Shown in pieces: positions 17,928-26,725 of a DNA stretch of 64,000 nt. The number at the start of each line of letters is the position of its first letter. Position 1 is the first letter of the stretch. This DNA comes from Hungatella_A sp034142505 (GTDB taxonomy: Bacteria > Bacillota > Clostridia > Lachnospirales > Lachnospiraceae), in contig JAWZDV010000062.1 in NCBI GenBank assembly GCA_034142505.1, positions 141,961-205,960 of the forward strand, in the 5' to 3' direction. The position numbers and the translations under genes were made by a program. The notes beneath the pieces were generated by a model that saw only the letters and a program-made list of their open reading frames with translations, made no database searches and was not told the origin of the DNA.

Positions 17928-19901
17928 TTAATGCCTGGTCTTGTTTCGCAGCTTCTCCAATAGCTTTTTCCATACATCTCCGCACAAAACACGTCTGCCC
18001 GGAGGACATGAATTACGGGATATCCCCGGGTAGCCTTTGAGATTCAGATAGAGAGCGGCCCCACCGAAAGATACCGTGATTGCCGCAAGGCCCGCCGCGA
18101 CAGGCAGGGCACCCGGTCCACGTGGGGCGGTTTTCGGTTCTGCCGAAACTTCCCCGCTTTCCTCGGATGTGGGCGGCATGGTCACGCGGTCAGTCACTGC
18201 CGGGGCTTTTGCCTGCCAAACCGGAAACGTCTCGTCGGGTATTCCCTCTTCCGAGGCTGGATGAAGTCCCCGGCTTTCCGCCGGAACCGGCTTGGAAGCC
18301 GTCAGTTCACCGGTGGAGAAAGCGGCAGTCTCTTCGGACAAAACCGGTTCTGACTCCGGGTGGAAGAAAGATTCTGATATCGTACCAGACACCGGTTCCT
18401 GGTCAGAAAGCGGCTGCCCCGGTCCGCCGTCAGAAGAACTGATTGACGGCCCCGCTTCATGATCCGTACCGTTGTGATCCGGCCGGCCAGGAGCAGGGGA
18501 TGTTGCGGCCGGGGGCAATGCTGTTCCCGGCTCCGATGGTTCCGGCCTCGGATCTGGTTCTGGCTTCGGATCAGGTTCCGGTTTCAGGTCTGGTTCCAGG
18601 TCTGGTTCTGGCTTCAGATCTGGTTCCGGTTTCAGGTCTGGTTCCGGTTTCGGATCTGGTTCTGGCGGCTCCGGCGGATTGACAATGTCCGTACCACCTC
18701 CCCGGTCACCGCCCCGATCCTCGCTTTCTTCAAGGTTGTCCCTTGCAAAGCGCAGCACATTGGAGTAATACAGGGTTCCACCGTCATTCCAGCTCAGCCG
18801 GATATCAATATTGGGAAAACTTTCCACATCCCAAGCCCCCGCGGAAAAAGAAATGACAAAGACAGAGTCCGGATTTCTAATCTCACTTTCCTCATCAAGC
18901 AGCCAATTGTCCCCGTCGAAGGAATATTCCTGATGAATGATTATGGGCAGACGGTCCACCGGTTTGGAGAAGGAGCCGTTAAACATGTAAGATTCCCCCC
19001 GTCCCCCCTCTCTTTTTTTCGCGTTTACCTCCAGAAACGTGAGGGGATAATCATCATAAGCTACCGTACACACCGGTGCGATGTCATAAGCAAAGCCAGG
19101 AGCGTTTCCCACTGCCTTGAAACGGAGCCTCTGTTCCTGGGAATCCTCGTGTCCCGGCAGTTCCCAGATCACGGGTACCTTCTCTTTGTTTAATTGTCCC
19201 ATCCGGTTGACATCATAAGCTTCCGCCGTCTCCGGAAGGACATCGGCGGCCGTCTGCCCCTGTTTCACGACAGCCAGCATAGGCTTCCATTCCCACACAT
19301 AAGGGGTATCTGCATAATGGACGGCATTTTCGGCCAGTTTGCACTGCGTTACAGCCAGTCCGGCCCCCTCCTCCTGAAAGGCGGCAACTCCCGCTTCCGC
19401 CTGGACGGTTATGTAACCAATGGACAGAGCGCTGCCCTCGGCCGCCCGCAAAACGCCGTTTTCCCCGCCCTGGCCACGAATGGTCAGCCCGGGACACCAT
19501 AAATATACCTGGCCGGTGGCAATAATAGAAAACTCTCCCGTGTCTATGGTAACATTTTTAGCAAAACCGTACTGATATTCCAGATCGTCAAAGTAAATGT
19601 CCGCCGTAAGCTTCAGTGTACCTTCCCTATTTTTGTGCGCCTCCAGCCACGCCAGCAGTTCCTCTTCCGTGGATGCCAGATCAGGTTCCGGAAATTCTTG
19701 CTCCGGCAACTCCTTTTCCACAGCATTAAAAGGAGTACCTATAACCGGCTCCGCGGACATGGGAGAAGACTCCACCGCTTCCAAGGCATCATTCCTGCTT
19801 CCACGCAGTTCTTCCGTTGCAAAAACTCTGGGAGTCATGCATAATGAAAGAAGGATTGCTGCCATGAGCGCAGCCGCTATCCCCCTGATATACGCTTTCA
19901 C
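17928..19901 (-). CDS. Membrane-anchored surface protein with Pro/Glu/Asp-rich stalk
   Basis: A 657-residue protein with a signal peptide (MKAYIRGIAAALMAAILLSL, cleavage near VFA-TE at 28), a beta-rich ectodomain to about residue 400, a stalk of PEPDPKPEPDLKPEPD-type repeats (about 410-460), a Ser/Pro/Glu-rich linker, and one C-terminal membrane helix (LPVAAGLAAITVSFGGAALYL, about 600-622) followed by a basic tail. The IDTGEFSIIATGQVYLWCPGLTIRG segment resembles a pectate-lyase-like repeat of clostridial adhesins. No LPXTG motif is seen, so anchoring is by the helix. It lies between the response regulator and histidine kinase genes. No enzymatic motif was recognised. Confidence 0.75.
   Translation of the reverse strand: MKAYIRGIAAALMAAILLSLCMTPRVFATEELRGSRNDALEAVESSPMSAEPVIGTPFNAVEKELPEQEFPEPDLASTEEELLAWLEAHKNREGTLKLTADIYFDDLEYQYGFAKNVTIDTGEFSIIATGQVYLWCPGLTIRGQGGENGVLRAAEGSALSIGYITVQAEAGVAAFQEEGAGLAVTQCKLAENAVHYADTPYVWEWKPMLAVVKQGQTAADVLPETAEAYDVNRMGQLNKEKVPVIWELPGHEDSQEQRLRFKAVGNAPGFAYDIAPVCTVAYDDYPLTFLEVNAKKREGGRGESYMFNGSFSKPVDRLPIIIHQEYSFDGDNWLLDEESEIRNPDSVFVISFSAGAWDVESFPNIDIRLSWNDGGTLYYSNVLRFARDNLEESEDRGGDRGGGTDIVNPPEPPEPDPKPEPDLKPEPDLKPEPDLEPDLKPEPDPKPEPDPRPEPSEPGTALPPAATSPAPGRPDHNGTDHEAGPSISSSDGGPGQPLSDQEPVSGTISESFFHPESEPVLSEETAAFSTGELTASKPVPAESRGLHPASEEGIPDETFPVWQAKAPAVTDRVTMPPTSEESGEVSAEPKTAPRGPGALPVAAGLAAITVSFGGAALYLNLKGYPGISRNSCPPGRRVLCGDVWKKLLEKLRNKTRH
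18540..18670 (-). repeat. Short imperfect repeats encoding the Pro-rich stalk
   Basis: Units related to GGTTCCGGTTTCAGGTCT recur with 12- and 18-bp spacing and encode PEPDLKPEPD. Such arrays are prone to length change. Confidence 0.8.
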
Positions 19902-19933
19902 AAAGCTTACCCCCTTTCTTATGAGGTGACAGA

Positions 19934-21979
19934 ATGATAAAAATAAAATTACCTAAAACAGCCGCCAACGCCGTTATCTTGATTTTATGCGCCGTTTTCG
20001 CAGCTCTTTCCGGGCTCACACTGTTATATCACATTGATAATAAGTATACAATGAAAGCGGTAGTTCCGCAAGAACATGTGGCTGTTATCCCTGTTCACGG
20101 CGCCCAGTTCCTAGTGGACGGATGGGAGTTTTATCCCGGCCGTCTGCTGATGCCTGCCGACTTTTCAGAGGGAATACCAGCGCCCTGTTATACTGTGTGG
20201 TCCGGGGAATATCCGAACCTGTCCTTATTTCATCCGGACGGCAGTCCCTATGGCACAGCCACTTACCGGCTGCATTTACAAGGGAATGGAATGGCGGCCT
20301 TATACCTTCAGGAACCGCTCTGCGCCGCCCGCATCTTCGTGGACGGCAAGGACTTGGGGGGACCGGGGGAAGTGGACCCTAAGGACTATCGGCCGCTGAT
20401 TCGGGACACGGTATATTCCTTTCCCGTGGACGGCGGGGCAGAGTTGATCATCCAAACGGCGAATTACTCCCATTATTACGGCGGCCTGTGGTTTCCTCCC
20501 GCAATCGGAAGCGTGGACCGTGTGACCCATATAGCGGCCTCCCGCATGATTTTCTATGGGGTATTCTGCTTCAGCACTCTGGCGCTGTCCCTGTTCTGCA
20601 TGGTTTTGTGGTTCGGGCGGAAAGAACAGCGTACCTCCGCCTCGTTCCAATTCGGACAGAAAGAACAGCGCGATCCTGTGGCATTCTGGTTCGGGCTGCT
20701 GTGTCTGACCTTCTCCCTGCGGGTGTGCTATCCGTTTTTCCGTTTATGGGGTGTCCCTTTCGTGAGTCCACTGTACGCGCTGGAGGATGCGGCGGCGCTC
20801 TGCGGTATTTACTGCGCAGTGCGTATTTCCCTCTATCTATTCGTGCCGGAGCACTGGAAACGGATACAGGGGACTGCTGCCACCCTCTCCCTGGGCATGT
20901 GCGGCGTTGGGGTTCTGGTACCGCTTTTGGTGCTTCCTTCCTTTCCAACCTTTATGCTGTGGTATGGCCCGCTCATCTCCGGCTATCAGATAATGGCATC
21001 CCTGTTTCTGATTTTTTCAGCCGTCTGCGGCTGTGCAGCGGAAAAACCCCAGGCACGTCCGGCGCTGATGGCTGTCACGGCAAACGGTGTGTGTCTGCTC
21101 TACGGATCATTTTCGGTGGGACGGTTTGAGCCGGTGATTGGCGGCTGGCCGGAGGAATATGGGGCTTTCTGTATGGCGCTTTCCTTTGCCGTGCTGATGG
21201 TATCCCGCAGCCGCAGGATGGCAGCGGAAAATCTCCGCTTAACCGAACACTTACAGGAAGAAGTGGAGGAAAAGACCCGTCATTTGACAAAACTCCTGGA
21301 AGAACGCGGCCAGCTCATGGCAGAGCTTGGACATGACATGAAATCCCCTCTCACCGCCCTGTCCAATATGGCGCAGATCATCCGCCTGAATGACATTATG
21401 CTGGACACGGACACGCGGGAAAAAATGCAGGGGATCGAGGATAAATGTGACATTCTGGCGGACCGGCTGAAGTCCCTCCAGGAATTTGCGGGCGAGGCCG
21501 GCACACTGCCCCACATGGAGCCGGTTTCCTTAAATGAATTCCTGTCCGGATTTTACCACAGCAACCAGCCGGTGGTGGAACTGACCGGCCCGGACTTTCT
21601 ATGTGAACTGACGCCTCTGCCTTGTATCGTAATGGCAGACAACCGGAAACTGACGCGGGCGCTGGAAAACCTGGTCTTTAACGCAAGTGAATTTACACCG
21701 CCCGACGGAAAGATCATGCTCTCTCTGGAGAGGGACCACGGCTTTGCCGTCATCCGCGTGGCCGACACCGGCAGCGGCATCCCGGAAGCGGCGCTTTCCA
21801 AAGTGTTCGACCGGTTCTATACGACCCGTCCGGATCAGGGTGGCCAGGGCTTAGGGCTGTCCATCACCCAGGCCATCATATCCGAGCATAGTGGAAAAAT
21901 CAGCGTGACATCGACGCCCGGGGAAGGAAGTGTCTTTATGATCCGGCTGCCGCTGGTATCAGAGTCACATTTCGGTTGA
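19934..21979 (+). CDS. Membrane sensor histidine kinase
   Basis: A 681-residue two-component kinase. One N-terminal helix (about 13-32) is followed by a 170-residue extracellular domain with a beta-sandwich look (YRLHLQGNGMAALYLQEPLCAARIFVDGKDLG), then about seven membrane helices (200-430), the overall plan of 7TM-DISM sensors. A coiled coil (435-460) leads to the H-box LGHDMKSPLTAL (His about 466), N-box ENLVFNASEF and G-boxes DTGSGIP and GQGLGLSI. A short duplication (FGRKEQRTSASFQ / FGQKEQRDPVAFW) lies in a loop near residue 230. The nearest unpaired regulator is the OmpR-type protein at 17185. The ectodomain may sense a carbohydrate or wall signal, which is an inference. Confidence 0.9.
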   Translation: MIKIKLPKTAANAVILILCAVFAALSGLTLLYHIDNKYTMKAVVPQEHVAVIPVHGAQFLVDGWEFYPGRLLMPADFSEGIPAPCYTVWSGEYPNLSLFHPDGSPYGTATYRLHLQGNGMAALYLQEPLCAARIFVDGKDLGGPGEVDPKDYRPLIRDTVYSFPVDGGAELIIQTANYSHYYGGLWFPPAIGSVDRVTHIAASRMIFYGVFCFSTLALSLFCMVLWFGRKEQRTSASFQFGQKEQRDPVAFWFGLLCLTFSLRVCYPFFRLWGVPFVSPLYALEDAAALCGIYCAVRISLYLFVPEHWKRIQGTAATLSLGMCGVGVLVPLLVLPSFPTFMLWYGPLISGYQIMASLFLIFSAVCGCAAEKPQARPALMAVTANGVCLLYGSFSVGRFEPVIGGWPEEYGAFCMALSFAVLMVSRSRRMAAENLRLTEHLQEEVEEKTRHLTKLLEERGQLMAELGHDMKSPLTALSNMAQIIRLNDIMLDTDTREKMQGIEDKCDILADRLKSLQEFAGEAGTLPHMEPVSLNEFLSGFYHSNQPVVELTGPDFLCELTPLPCIVMADNRKLTRALENLVFNASEFTPPDGKIMLSLERDHGFAVIRVADTGSGIPEAALSKVFDRFYTTRPDQGGQGLGLSITQAIISEHSGKISVTSTPGEGSVFMIRLPLVSESHFG

Positions 21980-22020
21980 CAACCGTCCCAAAACCTTATA
22001 GAATGATAGCAAGCACTTGC
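21976..22020 (+). promoter_or_regulatory. Promoter and operator of the TetR gene
   Basis: TTGACA (21976-21981), a 17-nt spacer and TAGAAT (21999-22004) make a near-consensus promoter that starts inside the end of the kinase gene. GCAAG-CA-CTTGC (22009-22020), directly after the -10, shares half-sites with the perfect palindrome ahead of ilvB, pointing to autoregulation. Confidence 0.75.
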
Positions 22021-22034
22021 ATGGAGGTGGCGGT

Positions 22035-22616
22035 TTGGACGAAACCAGTCAGAAAATTATTGATGCAGCCATGACCCTGATCCGGGACAAGGGGTATGTT
22101 GCAACGACTACAAAGGATATCGCCCGCTTGGCCGATGTCAACGAATGTACTTTATTTCGCAAATTTCAAAATAAAAAGGATATTGTGCTGAAGGGGATTG
22201 CCCAGGAAAAATGGCGGGCCAATGTCACGCCGGAGATCTTTCAGAATGTCCGGTGGGAGCTTGAGCCGGATTTAGAGATGTTTATGAGCGCTTATATGGA
22301 CCGGATCACGCCTGATTTTGTCAATCTGTCCATCGGGCTTCGGGCGCCCCAGCTCTACGAGGAGACTGCCCCGATGATCATGAAGATCCCCCAGGCATTT
22401 CTGTCCTCCCTGGTATCTTATTTTGAGACCATGGAGGAGATGGGGAAGCTGGATCACCGCGATTTTGAAAGTCTGGCTATGACCATCTTCTCAGCTACCT
22501 TCGGCTATACCTTTTTGAAGGCGTCTTTTGACCGGAACTTAACCGCCGTGTCACAGCAGGAATTTATTAAAAACAGCGTCGCCGTTTTTGTCGGCGGCAT
22601 TTCCCACAGGGAGTAA
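22035..22616 (+). CDS. TetR family transcriptional regulator of the adjacent ilvBN genes
   Basis: A 193-residue regulator. The N-terminal helix-turn-helix (residues 5-50) is standard for TetR: AAMTLIRDKGYVATTTKDIARLADVNECTLFRKFQNKKDIV. The rest is a ligand-binding helical domain without recognisable specificity. The most likely start is TTG 22035, which has GGAGG seven bases upstream; the frame opens earlier at TTG 22017 but that codon has no site. The GCAAG/CTTGC half-sites in its own promoter and in the ilvB promoter suggest it represses both. The ligand could be a product of branched-chain or acetoin metabolism, which is a guess. Confidence 0.88.
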   Translation: MDETSQKIIDAAMTLIRDKGYVATTTKDIARLADVNECTLFRKFQNKKDIVLKGIAQEKWRANVTPEIFQNVRWELEPDLEMFMSAYMDRITPDFVNLSIGLRAPQLYEETAPMIMKIPQAFLSSLVSYFETMEEMGKLDHRDFESLAMTIFSATFGYTFLKASFDRNLTAVSQQEFIKNSVAVFVGGISHRE

Positions 22617-22627
22617 ATGGTACTGAA

Positions 22628-22674
22628 TTGTCAGTGCCATTTTATCTACAATTTATGCAAGTAATTACTTGCAT
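22628..22674 (+). promoter_or_regulatory. ilvB promoter with perfect 20-bp palindromic operator
   Basis: TTGTCA (22628-22633), a 17-nt spacer and ATTTAT (22651-22656) are a plausible promoter. ATGCAAGTAATTACTTGCAT (22655-22674) is a perfect palindrome overlapping the expected transcription start, an ideal repressor position. Its half-site GCAAG also occurs ahead of the tetR gene. Confidence 0.75.
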
Positions 22675-22692
22675 TTAAGGAGGGGTATTGCG

Positions 22693-24420
22693 ATGATAAC
22701 AGGAGCAGAATTATTTGTGAAAGCATTGAAAGCAGAACAGGTGGACACCTTATTTGCCTATCCGGGCGGGCAGGCCATTGATTTGTTTGACGCCCTTTAT
22801 GGAGAAACTGACATTCAGGTCATTCTCCCACGCCACGAACAGGGGCTGATCCACGCCGCCGACGGCTACGCCCGCTCCACCGGGAAAACCGGGGTCTGTC
22901 TGGTCACCAGCGGCCCGGGAGCAACCAACCTGGTGACAGGAATCGCCACCGCCAATTACGACAGCGTCCCGCTGGTCTGTATCACCGGCCAGGTTCCCAC
23001 CGGGTTGATTGGAAATGATGCCTTTCAGGAGGTCGATATCGTAGGAATCACCAGAAGCATCTGCAAATACGCGGTGACAGTACACCGGCGGGAAGACTTG
23101 GGTTCCATCATCAAAAAAGCATTTATCATAGCCCAAACAGGAAAACCGGGCGTCGTGGTTGTCGATTTCCCGAAAGATATCCAGAAAGCCCCGGGCAGTG
23201 AAGATTATCCGGCCCAGGTCGAGATCAGAGGCTACAAGCCCAGCACCTCCGTTCACATGGGTCAGATTAAAAAAGCCCTGGACACGTTAAATCAGGCAAA
23301 ACGGCCTCTCTTTCTTATCGGCGGCGGCGTAAATATCAGCCGCGCCCAGGCACAGATGCAAAAGCTGGCGGAGCGGACCGGCGTTCCCGTCATTACCACA
23401 ATCATGGGAAAGGGGGCCATTCCCACCACCCATGAACTGTATGTGGGCAACATCGGCATTCACGGCAGCTTCGCCGCCAACACGGCCATCAGCCAGTGCG
23501 ACGTCCTCTTTTCCATCGGAACCCGGTTCAATGACCGCATCACGGGAAAAATCGGGCAGTTTGCCTCCCAGGCCGCTATCATCCACGTGGACATTGATCC
23601 GGCCTCCATTTCCAGAAATATTGCCGTGGATATCCCTATCGTGGCGGATGCCAAAAAGGCAGTCTGCGCGCTTCTGGAAAAAGCGGTCCCCTTAGAGACC
23701 GGCGGCTGGCTGGCTCAGATCCGGGAATGGAATCAGTCCCATCCCCTGACCATGGGCGGAAACGGCTTAACTCCGGAACGCATCCTCCATGCCATCAACC
23801 GCGCCTTCCCACGCGCCGTCATTGCCACCGACGTAGGCCAGAACCAGCTGTGGGCCACCCAGTTTCTGGACTTAAATGCCGGACGGCAGCTGCTGACCTC
23901 CGGCGGCCTTGGCACCATGGGTTACGGCTTCCCCGCGGCCATCGGGGCCAAAATCGGAAACCCGGATACAGACGTCATCGTCATTTCCGGGGATGGCGGC
24001 ATGCAGATGAATATCCAGGAACTGGCCACCGCCGTCTGTTATGAACTTCCAATCACCATCTGCGTCCTCAACAACGGATATCTGGGAAATGTCCGGCAGT
24101 GGCAGGAACAGTTTTTCGACCGCCGGTATTCCAGCACCTGCCTGCGATACCGGAAAAGCTGTGAAGACACCTGCAGCACCCCAACCGCCTGCTGCCCTGC
24201 CTACACACCGGATTTTATCAAACTGGCTGAAAGCTACGGCGCCGCCGGTATCCGGGTCACAGAGGAACAGGAGATCGCCCCTGCATTCAAAGCAGCGGCC
24301 TGCAATACAAAAGGGCCCACCCTGATTGAATTTATCATAGAACGGGAACTCAATGTCATGCCCATTGTCCCGCCGGGCAATGCATTGGAAGATATGATTC
24401 TGGAAAGTGAGGAAATCTGA
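22693..24420 (+). CDS. ilvB: Acetolactate synthase, large (catalytic) subunit
   Basis: ThDP-dependent enzyme that condenses two pyruvates to acetolactate, or pyruvate and 2-ketobutyrate to acetohydroxybutyrate, in branched-chain amino acid synthesis. The 575-residue protein has the catalytic Glu in PRHEQGLIHAADGYAR, the ThDP motif GDGGMQMNIQELATAVCYELPITICVLNN and the typical GSFAANTAI segment. AAGGAGGGG precedes ATG 22693; upstream in-frame codons lack a site. Between residues about 480 and 507 there is a Cys-rich insertion (five Cys) in a loop where the enteric and plant enzymes have a short linker. It is followed after one base by ilvN. Confidence 0.93.
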   Translation: MITGAELFVKALKAEQVDTLFAYPGGQAIDLFDALYGETDIQVILPRHEQGLIHAADGYARSTGKTGVCLVTSGPGATNLVTGIATANYDSVPLVCITGQVPTGLIGNDAFQEVDIVGITRSICKYAVTVHRREDLGSIIKKAFIIAQTGKPGVVVVDFPKDIQKAPGSEDYPAQVEIRGYKPSTSVHMGQIKKALDTLNQAKRPLFLIGGGVNISRAQAQMQKLAERTGVPVITTIMGKGAIPTTHELYVGNIGIHGSFAANTAISQCDVLFSIGTRFNDRITGKIGQFASQAAIIHVDIDPASISRNIAVDIPIVADAKKAVCALLEKAVPLETGGWLAQIREWNQSHPLTMGGNGLTPERILHAINRAFPRAVIATDVGQNQLWATQFLDLNAGRQLLTSGGLGTMGYGFPAAIGAKIGNPDTDVIVISGDGGMQMNIQELATAVCYELPITICVLNNGYLGNVRQWQEQFFDRRYSSTCLRYRKSCEDTCSTPTACCPAYTPDFIKLAESYGAAGIRVTEEQEIAPAFKAAACNTKGPTLIEFIIERELNVMPIVPPGNALEDMILESEEI

Positions 24421-24421
24421 T

Positions 24422-24910
24422 ATGAAAAAACGATGGATCTGCCTTTTCGTGGAAAATGATATCGGCGTGCTGGCCAAAATCTCCGGCCTCTTCTCCGGCA
24501 AATCCTACAACTTAGACAGCCTGACCGTGGGAATCACCGAAGACCCAACCGTCTCCCGCATGACCATCAGTCTGACCAGCGATGACAAAACCTTCGAGCA
24601 GGTCAAAAAGCAGCTGAACCGGAGCGTGGAGGTCATCAAAGTGATTGATTACACGGACACGCCCATCCACATGAAAGAAATCATGTTCGTCACCGTCAAC
24701 AGCTGCTCCGACCAAGACCGGACCGAACTTTTCCGCATGTCACGGATCTTCCATTACACCATCCTGGATTACAGCCCCGGCACGGTATTGATTGAGAGTG
24801 TCCAGACCGGAGAACAGAACAACCAGCTGCTGACCCTGCTGGAAAAATTTTATGTCAACCGTCTCACTGTGGTACGGGGTGGCAGCGTGGCCGTGGAAGC
24901 CGTATGTTAA
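24422..24910 (+). CDS. ilvN: Acetolactate synthase, small regulatory subunit
   Basis: A 162-residue regulatory subunit that stabilises IlvB and usually gives feedback inhibition by valine. The N-terminal ACT domain (residues 5-75) shows FVENDIGVLAKISGLFSGKSYNLDSLTVGITEDPTVSRMTI, the standard IlvN/IlvH signature; the second half (80-160) matches the ALS_ss_C domain. The start at 24422 lies one base after the ilvB stop, with GAGG upstream, so translation is coupled. Downstream of 24910 no convincing terminator was seen. Confidence 0.93.
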   Translation: MKKRWICLFVENDIGVLAKISGLFSGKSYNLDSLTVGITEDPTVSRMTISLTSDDKTFEQVKKQLNRSVEVIKVIDYTDTPIHMKEIMFVTVNSCSDQDRTELFRMSRIFHYTILDYSPGTVLIESVQTGEQNNQLLTLLEKFYVNRLTVVRGGSVAVEAVC

Positions 24911-24941
24911 GACCGTATCAACAGATAAGATATAAAACTTG

Positions 24942-25448
24942 TCACTGATTCACATACCTGTCCCGATATGCCGGATACACATATTTCACAATCATCACCA
25001 GATTCGCCCCAAGGATGACGCCAAACAGAATTCTTGCGGCGCCCTCCGGCATCATCAGCTTGATCCCATTCATATCTCCTCCGCCCACATAAGGATACAA
25101 CACGGAAAGGTAGACAGGGTCATTTAACAGAAACACTACGGTAGTATAAAATGCCACCGCCCGGAAAAAGAGCGAACCGCTCCTTAAAATCCGCGGCATC
25201 ACAAAGACCAGAATCCATCCAGCCAGCAAAGCCGCCGCCGCTCCCAGCATACAGAAAACTGCGGTCTGCACGTCGCTCATCTGTTCCCGGTATGACACAA
25301 TCTGAACCCCCAGCCCGGTAAAAGCCACCCGCTGAAACACACCCAATTTCAGCGCGTAGAGCAGATGGGCCCCCTCATGAACCACATAGTATAAAACAAT
25401 CGCCGTCAAAAGAGCTGCTGCTTTTCTCATATTCCGCCCAACATCCAT
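24942..25448 (-). CDS. Small integral membrane protein with HExxH motif (M50-like putative metallopeptidase)
   Basis: A 168-residue protein with about four membrane helices. The first helix carries HEGAHLLYALKLG (about residues 24-36), an HExxH motif inside a membrane segment as in site-2-type (M50) proteases. A later GGGDMNGIKLM may stand in for the second M50 motif, but the usual NxxPxxxLDG is not clear, so activity is uncertain. The start at 25448 is preferred because GGAGG lies seven bases upstream; ATG 25454 overlaps the stop of the XRE gene. Translation is coupled to that gene, so the two proteins probably function together. Confidence 0.65.
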   Translation of the reverse strand: MDVGRNMRKAAALLTAIVLYYVVHEGAHLLYALKLGVFQRVAFTGLGVQIVSYREQMSDVQTAVFCMLGAAAALLAGWILVFVMPRILRSGSLFFRAVAFYTTVVFLLNDPVYLSVLYPYVGGGDMNGIKLMMPEGAARILFGVILGANLVMIVKYVYPAYRDRYVNQ

Positions 25449-25450
25449 CT

Positions 25451-26581
25451 TCATTCCTCCTGCCCTTTTCCGGCTCCCATAGTCCTATCCTTCAACTGCC
25501 GCCGTATTTCCTGAAACCTGGGCAATTTCCTCAGGGAATCAAAATCCGGCTCCTCCAGCATCCCGTTCACCGCATCCTTCTGAACCGCCCGCTGGCTCCT
25601 CATCAACCCCGAATTCATCACCGATTCCAAAAGCCATCGTTCCACTTCATCAAAAAACCTGTCTCCGCCAAGCCCTTCTGCCTGGCCGCAGGTATCATAC
25701 AGTGTCAGATACTCCTCCAGCAGTTCCATAGCTTTCTCTTCCTCCCCATTCCTGCTGAACATGATGGCCCCAGTCATATAAGCCTGGAGCACCGCTGAAG
25801 GTTTCAGCGTTTTCAAATGAAAGACCTCTGACAAATCTTGAAGCCGTCCCCAAGTCTCCTCAAATACCGGGCGGTTATCCCCATTCAGATACAGGTAGGA
25901 GATCAAATCATCCACAACCGCCATCAGGTGCTGGTAAATGCTCACCTGAAGCACCTTCCCGGCCTTCTTCCTCTCTCCCATCCTCTGGTACGCCAGAGAA
26001 ATCGCACCTTCGTCTCTGGGTAACACTGCTGTCCCATCCCCCATAAGCTCCAGCACCTGTTCCGGCCGGCCCAGCAAAAGCAGGCAGGCCCCTTCCAGCC
26101 CGGTTGCCTGTTTTCGGACCGCCTCATCCTCACATTCTTTTCGGATGCGCCGGCACAGTCCCAGCGCCTCCTCAAGCACTTCTCCCTGTCGTTCCTGCTC
26201 CACCTCCGTCAGGCAGTTAACATAAAACAGCACCAGCCGCAGCAGCAACGGAAAACAGGCGGAGTAATCCCCCGCCAGTTCCCGGCACTCTGCCATCACT
26301 TCGTTCACATTTCCCTCTGAAAATCGATCCGACAGACGTTGAAATGTCAGCCGGATCTCACGCTCATCCATCTGCGGCGTGTACCCCATCAACTCATCAA
26401 TACTGATCCGAAAATAGGAAGCCAGCCGCGGAAGCAGCACAAGATCAGGGAAACTTCCCCCTGTCTCCCACTTGGAAACCGAAGCCTTTGACACCCCCAT
26501 TGCTCCCGCAAGTTCCCTCTGGGTAACTCCACGCGCCTTCCTCAGTCTTACAATGGTCTCCCCCATCCGTATCTCTCTCAT
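25451..26581 (-). CDS. XRE family regulator with helical (TPR-like) C-terminal domain
   Basis: A 376-residue protein. Residues 8-62 form a Cro/C1-type helix-turn-helix (IVRLRKARGVTQRELAGAMGVSKASVSKWETGGSFPDLVLL). Residues 80-350 are a run of amphipathic helices with TPR-like spacing, the plan of peptide-responsive regulators such as Rgg/PlcR. GGAGG precedes ATG 26581 at seven bases. The downstream HExxH membrane protein overlaps its stop. A regulator that senses a peptide made or released by the membrane protease would fit the pair; this is inference only. Confidence 0.82.
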   Translation of the reverse strand: MREIRMGETIVRLRKARGVTQRELAGAMGVSKASVSKWETGGSFPDLVLLPRLASYFRISIDELMGYTPQMDEREIRLTFQRLSDRFSEGNVNEVMAECRELAGDYSACFPLLLRLVLFYVNCLTEVEQERQGEVLEEALGLCRRIRKECEDEAVRKQATGLEGACLLLLGRPEQVLELMGDGTAVLPRDEGAISLAYQRMGERKKAGKVLQVSIYQHLMAVVDDLISYLYLNGDNRPVFEETWGRLQDLSEVFHLKTLKPSAVLQAYMTGAIMFSRNGEEEKAMELLEEYLTLYDTCGQAEGLGGDRFFDEVERWLLESVMNSGLMRSQRAVQKDAVNGMLEEPDFDSLRKLPRFQEIRRQLKDRTMGAGKGQEE

Positions 26582-26601
26582 CTGCTATCCTCCATTATTT
26601 C

Positions 26602-26630
26602 TATATATCAAATTATAAAGGACACTGCAA
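26602..26630 (-). promoter_or_regulatory. Promoter of the XRE/HExxH operon
   Basis: On the minus strand TTGCAG (26630-26625), a 17-nt spacer and TATATA (26607-26602) lie just ahead of the XRE start. Confidence 0.6.
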
Positions 26631-26725
26631 GGCCGGCGCAATGGAACAATTGTTAACTTTCTCTTACTAAAATCAACCGGCGCGATACCAGCTTCTTCCG
26701 CATAGGGGTGCAGAAAACTTCGAGC

